A stretch of 35,813 nt of DNA from Bacteroidota bacterium (lineage in GTDB: Bacteria; Bacteroidota; Bacteroidia; Bacteroidales; UBA7960), in contig RECE01000185.1 of the NCBI GenBank assembly GCA_007694165.1, forward strand, positions 1 to 35,813, written 5' to 3'. The position numbers and the translations under genes are program-made. Below, one piece after another: positions 17,301 through 26,200 of this stretch. How positions within the stretch are numbered: position 1 is the stretch's first letter; the number at the start of each line of letters is the position of its first letter. Below the pieces are notes generated by a model. It was given only the letters and a program-made list of their open reading frames with translations, was not told the origin of the DNA and searched no databases.

Positions 17301-20197
17301 CCGAAATTGAAGCCCTGTTTGCCACCAGCGTGAATGCAGGTTGCCATCCCCTGGAGATAATGCTGGAAGATCAGTCATCCGGGGCTGATTTCTGGTACTG
17401 GAATTATGGGGATGGTCATACTTCTCAAACCAACCAAACCGAACATTATCATACATTCTTCAACCATGATCATGTGGAAGAAGTCCATGATACCATACTG
17501 CTGACTGTGGTTTCCGAATTTGGTTGCACCAGCACCTTCCAGCGTATTGTAAGGGTGGATCCTGTACCACAGGCCATTTTTACCACGGATATTCCCGGAG
17601 GTTGTTCTCCTCTGGAAGTAAGCTTTCATAATCATTCGGTAGGAGCTACCCAGTATGAATGGGACATGGGAGATGATACTGACCTTCTTACCATAGCCGC
17701 ACCGCAGGACTATACTTATCAGGTTGGGCCTGACAATCCTCCGCATATATTTGCTCCGGTGCTTACCGTTTCCAACGAACGCGGATGCTTCGATTCTGAC
17801 TCCCATGAGATTTGGGTATATCCTGATATCGCTGCAGGGTTTACCGCCAGCATTATTGAGGGGTGCGATCCGCTGGTGGTGGATTTTGCCAATATTACAC
17901 AAGGTAACGAAGAAATTATCCATTATAAATGGAATTACGGTGACGGGAACATGTCTGTAACCTCAAAGAAGGAGCACAGGCATACCTTCCGCAATCACAG
18001 CCATACCAGCGATACTACTTTTATGGTGTCACTGCGGGCTTATTACTCCGAAAGCTGCTATGATGAAACCGAAATGGAAATCACCGTGCTGGCTCGTCCC
18101 AAAGCGTTGTTTGCCGTTCCCCAGAGCCCCGTTTGTGCTCCGGATTCACTGGAAATTATTAATTTTTCCGAAGGTGCCTTCCTGTATACATGGGATATGG
18201 ACGACGGGCAGGAACCACTCACAGACGCGCATCCAGGATACTATCATTACCATGTTCCTGCCGGAAGTGATGCCGGCGTCTTTACCATCAACCTGTTGAC
18301 AGAGGCCGGAAATGGTTGTCAGCACGATTATTCCCTGGAGGTAACAGTATTCCCTGAAATTCATGCCCTGTTTGCCATGGAGAATCACGACGGTTGCCAT
18401 CCGCTGGAAGTGGGTTTTGAAAACCTGAGCCAGGGGGTGGAGACTTACACCTGGACCCTGGGTGATGGGGAGCAAAGCCAGGATACCCCGGTGACGCATA
18501 CGTATCTTAATTACTCATCAACTCAATCGGTTGCCTATCCCGTTACCCTGAGCGTAATATCCCCTTACGGATGTGTAGATTTCTATGCTGATACAGTGAA
18601 GGTAAGACCTTTGCCTGCAGCTGAAATGGCAGTGTCAGAAACCACCGGTTGTTCTCCCTTTCAGCCCCAAATCACCAACCTGTCGGTGGGGGGTACCACG
18701 TTTATCTGGACGTATGGAGATGAAAATACCGCCGAAACTTCCGGGGACGAAATACCTGTGCATACATGGCACAATACAGGTGAACAACCACAGCATTTTA
18801 ATTTTATCATGGAAGCAATTAATGCTTTTGGCTGTAGCAATACTACAAGCAAAACCCTGACTGCATTCCCTGAGGTGACTGCCGGTTTTGTAGCTGCCGA
18901 TGAGATATATTCCAATTGCTCCCCCTTTGATGTGCGCTTTGAAAATCAATCGCTGCTGGCGGCTTATTATACCTGGGATTTTGGCGACGGCTCTTCTTCG
19001 GTTGTGACACACCCCTTGCATGCTTTTAAGAACACTACCCCTGAAATCATAAGCTATGATGTGCAGTTGCATGCTGCTTCGGTATATGGTTGCAAAGACA
19101 GTCTTGTAAGGCAGGTGCATGTGTATCCCACTCCGGAGGCGCATTTTGGTGTTACTCCGTTTGAGCAACCTTATCCAAATACCACCTTTACTTTTACCAA
19201 CCACACCAATCCCGGTGAGTTTGCCTATGAATGGCGCTTTGGTGATGGCGGAGTATCACATAGCCAGGATGATGTGTTTACATACAGTTACGTATGGGAT
19301 GAGGAGGATTTGAGTACGAAAACCTATCAGGTGGTATTGAATGCTTCCAACGATTATTGTTTCAGTGAGTTCAGCCGGATGGTTACCATTACCTCCCCTG
19401 TGCCGGAAGCACGCCTGAGTGGCGTTTTGCATGGCTGTGAGCCCCTGGAGGTAGCCTTTGAAAATCTGTCGCTGTATGCATGGGCCTGGAAATGGGACTT
19501 TGACGATGGCACGGTTTCCTTTGAACAACACCCGGTGCATACCTGGCATGAACACGGTATCTATGATGTAACACTGCTGGCAACAGGTGATGGAGGTACC
19601 GATACACTGGTGGTGCAGGTGGAAGTGTTTGAAAATCCAACCGCTGCATTTCAGTTAAAGGACAATCTCGTACTCATTCCCCATGAACCCCTTGAGGTGA
19701 TCAACAGATCGAAGCTTGGAGCTTACTATCTGTGGGAGTTTGGTGATGGAAACAGCTCCACAGAGTATGAGCCGGTGCACTATTATGAACTGCCGGGGTT
19801 GTATGATATTACCCTTACCGTCTGGACCCATACCGATCCCCAATGTGTGGACACAAAGGTGATGGATAACGGGGTGCGTGCTGATGAGTCGTGCCAGGTA
19901 TTGTTTCCCAATGTCTTTAAGCCTTCCACTGCAGGGCCTTCGGGAGGGGTTTACAATCCGTCGGATCTTACCAATGAGGTTTTTCACCCTTTATATGAGG
20001 GTGTATATAATTATGAGCTTGAAATTTTTACCCGCTGGGGTGAGTTGATTTACCGTACTACCGATCCCGCCATTGGCTGGGATGGTTATGTGCGGGGAGC
20101 CCTCGCCCAGGCCGGGGTGTATGTCTGGAGGGTGAGAGCCCGCTGTACTACGGGTGAGGTAATTGAAAAGGCCGGCGATGTTACGCTGATCAGGTAA
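11372..20197 (+). CDS. Giant PKD-array surface protein with type B (CHU_C) T9SS sorting domain
   Basis: Product of 2941 residues beginning 32 bases after the previous stop. The N-terminus is unusual: about 25 polar residues precede the hydrophobic segment YFLAIVVLLGLTL, ending near EVYAADN; a TTG start at residue 24 would give a more standard signal peptide. Residues about 60-630 are Ig-like repeats with GALPEGGxY, YTLTDANGC and AGPNQTVVLG motifs, typical of Bacteroidota adhesins. About 25 PKD modules fill residues 634-2840, with WDFGDG or WNYGDG cores, a GCxPLEV first strand and VTVYPE linkers. The last hundred residues contain LFPNVFKP, FTRWGELIY, GWDGY and AGVYVWRV, the gliding-motility-associated C-terminal domain. 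Likely exported through T9SS and displayed as a long fibre. It is a paralogue of the next gene. Confidence 0.92.
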   Translation: MTGRIHTAKQTCNGAPAKGSAKGLYVWVRYFLAIVVLLGLTLDCVLSFEVYAADNRLVSAKNTKNVTWDSPPSFCNNTGLQVLTGALPEGGAYSGTYVDKGEFDTDAANPGGHWVTYSYTDGMGNSSSSDALIIVFENPQADAGEAIVVPNGGQVVLDGSATEGSEPYDWQWSPAAMVNNANISGPQTLPMGNTVNFTLTVSDANGCKSTDNVVVAVANSTIVSLMPFDPVCVSQSVVGLTGGNPLGGKYYVNNQTSSSEFVIPANLGPGEHQIHYLVTDNNGHISWASQILTIYPLPQIEWAGAGFCDYGGWVDLEGALPEGGTYFGNHVINNRFNLSQAVPGLYSIYYTLTDANGCSATKNAMVEVHKPPHAEAGPNQTVVLGETAWLTAEDGGENVYEYEWSPSALLPDPMLQVAETHPLISSQVFNLIVTDLHTKCVADDFTIVQISGGDVEITNVTYGSSVCYGDTVSFEVLAGGGSGNYNYYWYNTPPPFGFHMNLDTGNPVWKFQATTSGNFTYYLRVVDGNDPSQYADGAAVIDVFELPVVNLADIHPVCANSPGYFFPDYEFGIYYIYQEVGGFQYEIPIPYNPYPYFNPAQIGEGEYTVIYEVTNEHGCSNKAETGFEIWPYVKAEFYLRVPDRCFSNAITIKNDSKGANSFVWDFGTELANIEFPDGWTPDMVEFDLVYPTVTAPQEFTITLTVEDEDSECDDVISRSFTVYPRAEAFFVGEYDGCAPHTIQFEDQSTTGQALYHFWRFGDGSLSMEPNPEKTFYNFSPVDSVFTVSLTIATQDYYCTETYSADVTVYPQTVPGFAIDPVEHCSPYEAVFSNEALHAEWITFDMGEGTSFTTDEPDTLMTFVHEYTNLSATPDTLFVTQTIGLDRNDDQVCVKEFTRRLVILPQVKAVLTTINVAPEEGEDFVAVCAPFTVEFSGTSSLNGHSFSWIFDDGGTSSAAEPSHTFYNPTGSVIEREVILRTETLYGCVDYDTLMIHVLPEVHANYTFLPQSGCSPLEVAFTNTSVSGSAMTWSWSDENGDFSQQQHPLHTFWHTLTESVPQEYQVQLLAVNAQGCSDYVASVITVNPEVQAHIHTEPAHTAGVLEVCVSETIRFYAEHTNGPSMHADYYDWSFGHGDASSVSMNPEFTYHQPGTYTVTLGASSQYNCSDEAILTVVVHPLPNPAFTIDVAQGCSPMEVNLNYGAAPVAGWTYLWDFDFDGTPDYTSYAHDALPASHTFTNTGTEIETFTMQFRIESPQGCAGQFSRDVVVWPEVSAVIKTTPEHVDHELSSCAQFEVALDGSESHNATEFLWDFGDGITSTQASPVHTFLNFDPENAVTYNVLLTARSQIGCLAQETLQVEVTPRPLAGFAVVMPLACSPAEVEFINTSIGATAYEWDFGDGNASIGDNPTHVYEVSADDSPTTFTVTLRAINDGCENVYQQQITIYPYLEADFDFEIIGDGCHPLAVNFTNTTTGHPDHLTFTWNYGDGNSSFTGNEIHQHVFENFSPDTDQTFTVQLTASYGDVCIDVVEKYIVIPARPKALFTVPNSPGCGPHDIEVINLSEGAVAFQWDFGDGSDFVLDEHPAPHTYTRTPEEGPGNYIIQLHVTGANDCVQVYEQEILIYPEIHALFSMDDAAGCHPHTVEFTNHSTGVETYSWNYGNGHTSGVAGELHSRTFNNFSHSEEEVFTVTLQVVSEFGCMDEISAEVTVYPVPEAAFHTSTAGGCSTLEVEFFNTSNGKGLTFEWDMDNGTETIFAQSPPAQLYEVGADQILTVFSPTLTVTNPQGCVNVITHDIYVYPEVEAAFEVNVSEGCHPLTVEITNLSEGDYDHLNFEWDYGDNHTSETQAGTHSHTFYNYSHDTDETFILRLTAWYADECVDVFEKEITVLARPKASFTVSNSPGCAPHPIEVVNQSLGAVSWSWNFGNGSEPVEEANPDPVTYTQPADAGAKVFTITLDVEGLNECPHQFTQDVVIFPEIEALFATSVNAGCHPLEIMLEDQSSGADFWYWNYGDGHTSQTNQTEHYHTFFNHDHVEEVHDTILLTVVSEFGCTSTFQRIVRVDPVPQAIFTTDIPGGCSPLEVSFHNHSVGATQYEWDMGDDTDLLTIAAPQDYTYQVGPDNPPHIFAPVLTVSNERGCFDSDSHEIWVYPDIAAGFTASIIEGCDPLVVDFANITQGNEEIIHYKWNYGDGNMSVTSKKEHRHTFRNHSHTSDTTFMVSLRAYYSESCYDETEMEITVLARPKALFAVPQSPVCAPDSLEIINFSEGAFLYTWDMDDGQEPLTDAHPGYYHYHVPAGSDAGVFTINLLTEAGNGCQHDYSLEVTVFPEIHALFAMENHDGCHPLEVGFENLSQGVETYTWTLGDGEQSQDTPVTHTYLNYSSTQSVAYPVTLSVISPYGCVDFYADTVKVRPLPAAEMAVSETTGCSPFQPQITNLSVGGTTFIWTYGDENTAETSGDEIPVHTWHNTGEQPQHFNFIMEAINAFGCSNTTSKTLTAFPEVTAGFVAADEIYSNCSPFDVRFENQSLLAAYYTWDFGDGSSSVVTHPLHAFKNTTPEIISYDVQLHAASVYGCKDSLVRQVHVYPTPEAHFGVTPFEQPYPNTTFTFTNHTNPGEFAYEWRFGDGGVSHSQDDVFTYSYVWDEEDLSTKTYQVVLNASNDYCFSEFSRMVTITSPVPEARLSGVLHGCEPLEVAFENLSLYAWAWKWDFDDGTVSFEQHPVHTWHEHGIYDVTLLATGDGGTDTLVVQVEVFENPTAAFQLKDNLVLIPHEPLEVINRSKLGAYYLWEFGDGNSSTEYEPVHYYELPGLYDITLTVWTHTDPQCVDTKVMDNGVRADESCQVLFPNVFKPSTAGPSGGVYNPSDLTNEVFHPLYEGVYNYELEIFTRWGELIYRTTDPAIGWDGYVRGALAQAGVYVWRVRARCTTGEVIEKAGDVTLIR
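13270..19890 (+). repeat. Array of about 25 PKD modules in the first PKD giant
   Basis: Modules of roughly 80-95 residues, each with a core like WDFGDG, an HTFxN turn and a TVxPE-type linker. Most have two Cys, one in the GCxPLEV strand and one near the end (FGCxD). The last three modules break this Cys pattern, having one Cys each. Confidence 0.85.
15716..18874 (+). repeat. Three copies of a four-PKD super-repeat in the first PKD giant
   Basis: Units begin at 15716, 16775 and 17828 and measure 1059, 1053 and 1047 bases. Each holds four PKD subtypes in fixed order: one with HxHxFxNxSxDTD and ending in a VLARP-like linker, one starting PKAxF with SPxCxP, one with GCHPxE, and one starting PxA with a longer turn before LTV. 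They correspond to modules 10-21 of this protein. Confidence 0.85.
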
Positions 20198-20221
20198 TTT
20201 TGTTACTAAATATTTAGGACC

Positions 20222-23200
20222 ATGCGAATACGACACATCCTTTTCTTGCTTTTACTTTCCTTCTCAGTTTCGGGCAGCTTTGCCCAGACTGCTAAGGAGT
20301 TCTGGTTTGCTGTGCCCAAAATTACCAAAGACCACCCTAACAATGCACCCAACACTCCTGCCAACTGGCGTTTTTTCTTCCGGTTTACCAACATGAATAA
20401 AGCTCATGAAGATAATCCTAATATCATCACCATCTCCATGCCTGCCAACCCGGCCTTTAATCCCCTGGTACTGGAAATGGATCCAGGAGGTATTGCCAAT
20501 ATCGATGTAACTGCTATTATTGAAGATATTTGGGTGACTGCTCCATGGGACGCCGCCTTAAGCAATGAACGCACCTATAACAGAGGTATTCTAATCGAAT
20601 CTCTCTATGATATGACTGCTTACTTTGAAGTGGGCAACCACTTTAATCCGGATATTTTCTCGTTGAAGGGATACAACGCTTTAGGTACCGACTTTTTTGT
20701 GCCCTTTCAGAACAGATCTCACAATGGTGGCTATAACCCCGATCGCCCCTACTCAGGGATTTACATTGTTGCTACAGAAGACAATACCACGGTTACTGTC
20801 ACTCCCTCCAGGCCGGCATTTGCCAATCAACCGGCAGATGTACCTTTTGATGTGGTTCTGAACCGCGGACAAAGTATTTCGATTTCTCCTCGTAACTATC
20901 TGGCAAATGCCGGACGATTGCCCGAAAATCGTCTTGCAGGAAGCCGGGTGCAATCAGATAGGCCCATTGCCATCACTACCAGCGATGATTCCGTTCATGG
21001 CATCACAGGATGCTTTGACCTTATTGGCGACCAGCTCATCCCTACCAACATTATCGGTACCGAATACATTGCCATGAAAGGGCGACTTACTGCATCTGAG
21101 TATTTTTACATAATTGCCACTCAGGATGAAACCGAAGTTTATCTTGATGGCTCTGCTGAAATTTATGCTACCCTGGATTATGCGGGTGATATGCTGAGAG
21201 TTGAATTCACAAAAGGAAGCTACCATATCCGAACCACCGAACCTGCGTATGTATACCATGTTGGGGGATTTGGCTGCGAAGTAGGAGGTGCGGTTCTGCC
21301 ACCGGTAAGTGTGTGCACCGGATCATTTAAGGTAGCATTTACCCGCTCCAAAGCTGAGCGGTTCTTCCTGAACATCCTTGTAAGAACCGGGGCAGAAGAT
21401 GGGTTTAAGTTAAATGGTGGTGCAGAAAATATGGTAATCAATGCCGCACAATTTCAGGCGGTACCTGGCACTGCTCAATGGCTCATGGCCAATATTGAAA
21501 TGAACCTGGCAACGATACCTGTGGGGGTTGCCACATTCATTGAAAACTCAAAAGATGTATTCCACCTGGGTATTATCAATGGAGGACCTTCAACAGGCAC
21601 CATGTACGGCTATTTCTCCAACTTCAACGAGTTAAAGGTCAATGCAGGTATTGGGAGTATTGGAGAAGGTGTCGATGGTCTCTTGTTCTGCTATGGAGAG
21701 TCTCAGCAACTGGTATCTACCGATGGAGTGAGCCATTACTGGTATCCGTCAGACTACCTGGATGATCCCCACAGCCAGAATCCCGTTACCAGCCCTGAAG
21801 AATCCATCGTTTACAATGTGGTGATTACCGGAGCCTGTCAGGTTACCGCAACAGCGCAGGTGGTCATCTATCTGATGCCACCGGTCAATGCACTCTTTAC
21901 CATAGATGAATCCATAGGGTGCGCTCCTTTTGATGTGCAGATAACCAACCAAACCCAGAATGTTTTTTACTACGCCTGGCAATTCGGAGATGGGCAGGGG
22001 TCGCATACGAATAATGCCACATTTACCCATACCTATCACAATTCCGGTCCCGATCCTGTAACTTATGATTTACAACTGGCAGGGTCTTTGGCCTTTTGTT
22101 CGGATACAGTTTCCACTCAAATCACCGTTTTGCCCCAGGTGCGCACACGCATTGATATCGATGGACATGTGCCCGATGACCAGGGAGTCATTTCCCTGTG
22201 TGCTCCTTTTGAGCTGGAATTTACCCATAAGGAAACCCTCAATGTACAGCAGTTTTTCTGGGACTTTGGCGATGGCAATACTGCTTCCTCCGAATCGCCT
22301 TCTCACACTTTTTATAACAACACTTCAGAACCGGTAATACGCACTGTTTATCTGCACGGCAGTTCGGAATTTGGAACCGACGGTGCCTGCGAATCGGTGG
22401 ATTCGGTAATGATAGAAGTCAGACCCGCTATTTCGGCCGGTTTTGTTTTTGATCCGCCTACCCATTGTAATCCCTACCCAATTACTATTACCAATACCAC
22501 CACGGGAGCCGGTAACAGTTACTGGGATTTCCTCAACGAGTCAGATACCCTGATCAATGACCAACAATTTACCCATTGGCTGGTAAACGAAACCCAGGAA
22601 ACAGAGCACACTATCCGTCTTTATGTGGAAAACGAATACGGCTGCTTTGATGAGCTGGAACGCACAGTAACCGTTTATCCGCTTCTCACGGCTGAGTTTG
22701 AGCCTTTGGAGTCGGTGGTGTGCGAGCCGGGCTTCATCGATTTTCCACATTCTTCCGTAGGAGCGGCAGAGTACCACTGGAATTTTGACGGCGCCGGCAG
22801 CTCTTCGCTGGAATTTCCCCAAAACATCCGGTTTGAGAACCACGATACTGAGAATGACAAGGTGTACAATGTGAAGCTCACTACTATATCCCAGTATGGA
22901 TGTGTGGAAGAGAAAATAGTTCCTGTAACCGTTGCTCCCAGGTTGAAATCCGGTTTCAGTATTGCATCCCCGGATTTGTGCAGCCCCCATGGCGCTGCGG
23001 TTTTGCAAATTCAGAACAGCAGCATCGGAGCCACGAGTGTGGATTGGCTCATAACCAATGATTATGATGCTGCGGAAGTTGCATTCAATGAAAGTGCAGC
23101 ACAGTTTGCCCACACCTTCAACAACACAACAGATGTACCCGTGACGTATACCATCACCCAGCGGGTGGAAAACCACCGTGGTTGCAACGAAGCAAAATCT

Positions 23201-26200
23201 CTGAATGTAACGGTATATCCCAGGGTGAAAGCAGAAATTGTCCCTGTGGAAAGTGGTTGCCATCCCCTGGAGGTTACCTTTAACCACAATGCGCTCAATG
23301 CGGAGTCTCTGCGCTGGGAGTTTACTGATGGTACAAGCTTCACCTCAGCAAGTGTAACCAGAACCTTCGTCAATACCAGTTATACCGAACCCCTTCAATT
23401 GGAGGCAAGGCTTTTTGCAGAGTCTTCCTGGGGCTGCCGGCACGATACGCTCTATACATTCACTGTAAATCCCAAACCCAGGGCTGATTTTAACATTCCC
23501 GTGACCCAGGGTTGCTCACCGATAACAATGGAAATGCTTGACAATAGTATTGTAAGCGGCAATGAACCCTATGAGTGGAAGTTTGGAATTGCCGAACCCG
23601 TTGACCTGGATTCCGGTAGCACAACTTTCACCTTTGAGAACAATACCAATGATGCGCTCAGTCAAACCGTTACCTTGCAGGTAGTCAATGAGTTTGGCTG
23701 TGTGGATGCTACTTCGCGCAATGTGTTGATTTATCCCGGTATCACTTCTGAATTTGCAGTGGATATCCTGAGCGGATGCGATCCGCTGGAGGTAACTTTT
23801 ACCAATAAATCCATCGGGGCATCCTCATCACAGCCCTATACGTGGAATTATGGTAATGGTACTTCCGTAGTGACGGAAACTACGCACAATCGGGTGTTCA
23901 GAAACCTGTCCCATACCGAAACAAAAACCTATACGGTAAAACTGCAGGCCACTTCATTGTATGGCTGTAAACACGAGGTTACTGAGCAGATTACCGTGAA
24001 TCCAAGACCCAAAGCCAACTATGCCGCCGAAAACCATACAGGATGCTCTCCTTTGGAAGTGGATTTTACAGATTTCTCCTTAGGAGGTGACCTGCAGTAT
24101 CAGTGGTATTTCAAAGACGGGGAGACGGTGTCAGACAATGGCAATACCTATTTTGAATACGTGCAACCCTGGGATGCCGGAGTAGGCAAATTTAAAAGCA
24201 GACTGGTGGTGTCCAATGAGTTTGGTTGCAAAGATTCTGTGGAAAAAAATATTACAGTGTATCCTGAGGTGATTGCTGATTTTACCTTCCAGGAAGAAGG
24301 TTGCCATCCGCTGGAAGTGCAGTTTGGCAATGAAAGCCTGGGAGCCTCTCAGTTTCAATGGACATTTGATGATGGCAACCTCAGCAACGACGAAGATCCG
24401 GTGAACGTCTTTTTCAATCACACCTACGATGAGGTAAAGACTTATGACGTGCTTTTACATACAGTTTCTTCGCATGGCTGTAATGCTGAAAAGCAGAAAA
24501 CGATTACGGTTTTCCCACTCCCAGTACCCTCTTTTACATTATCAAGAACAGAGGGGTGCTCTCCCCTGGAGATTGATATTTTTGACAACAGCTCGGGTAC
24601 AGGTAATGAAAACTTCTTCTGGCAACTGGGTGCGGATACATCTGAAGAGAGTGAATTGCCCACGCTTTTGTTTGAGAACGATGGCGAGCATATGGAAACC
24701 CTGGAAATCAGTCTTCTTCTTACCAATGAATTTGAATGCTCACGGAGTTTTCAACAGTACCTGACCGTTTTTCCCGATGTGAAGGCTGAATTCACCGTTG
24801 ATGACCTATCCGGCTGCGATCCGCTGGAAGTGAACTTCTCCAATCAATCGGAAGGAATAGGACTGATTTACAGCTGGAACTATGGCAATGGAACTTCTGA
24901 TGCCGGTAGTGATGAGCATACACGGATATTTCGGAACTTCAGTCATACAGACCCTGCAAACTTCGTTGTGGCACTTGAAGTAGAATCTTATTACGGGTGC
25001 AGAGACTCATGGCAGAAAACCTTAACAGTGTATCCCGTTCCCAAAGCGGACTATGCCCCTGATCTTATTTCAGGTTGTGCTCCTCTGAAGGTTTCCCTGG
25101 AAGATTTATCTATTGGGACTGAACTGAATTACTCCTGGGTAATGGGTGACGGCACCAATGACGATACGGCAGGAAATACTCATCACACGTTTTCAGTTGA
25201 ACCCGGTGGCGATGTAACAGATTTCTTTCCTAATCTTACAGTAACCAATACCTGGCAATGTTATGATTCTTTCCAGCGAAAAATTACAGTTTACCCTGAA
25301 GCGGAAGCCCGCTTTAAAACCGCACTGGAAAGTGGTTGTCATCCCCTGGAAGTCGGCTTTTCCAACAAAAGTACCGGTGATTATGAATTGCTCTGGAGTT
25401 TTGGCGATGGAAATGTGTCGGATGCCAATGACCCTATTCATACCTTTTTTAACAATTCGTGGAATACCATTAAAGAATTTACCGTTTCGCTGGATGTTTT
25501 GTCTCCTTTTGGGTGTGATGCCCGGGCGGATACCATCATTACTGTTTTCCCGGTCCCGGTAGCTGCTTTTGCTTCTTCTGTTGAAGAGGGCTGTTCGCCG
25601 CTGGATGTATCGGTGGTGAACCAAAGCCAGGGTACAGGCAATGAGAATTTTTCCTGGCAGGCAGGTAATTTCAGCTCTGAGGCTCATGAAGGGTTTATGC
25701 GCGTATTTGAAAACAGTGGCGAATGGGCCGACACCCTGCAGGTATCCTTACTTGTAGAGAATGAATTTGGCTGCAAGCAAACAACAGAAAGCCAGCTGGT
25801 GGTTTTTCCCGATATCTCTGCACAGTTCAGCATAGAAGGCAGCGAAGGTTGCCATCCGCTGGAACCTCTTTTCATCAACCATTCCCAGGGAGCTTCGGCA
25901 AGTGAACCCTATCGGTGGGTTTACGGCAATGGTACTTCCAATACCGATTCACTGCAACATTTCCGTTTATTTCATAACTTCAGCCATACTACCGCAAAAT
26001 CTTTTGATGTAACACTGTTTACCACTTCCCGCTATGGGTGCAAAGATTCTGTTCTTCATCAGGTAGTGGTATATCCTGTGCCTCATGCCGGTTTCGAAAC
26101 CGATTTGCAGGAAGGGTGTTCGCCGCTCGAAGTAAACTTTGAAGACCAGTCGCTGGGTTCATCACTGAGTTACCACTGGACTTTTGAAGAAGGGGAAGAG

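Noticed and set aside
22541-23287. 248-codon minus-strand open frame inside the second PKD giant
   Set aside because: Shadow of the PKD coding sequence; no domain, start signal or composition supporting a gene.
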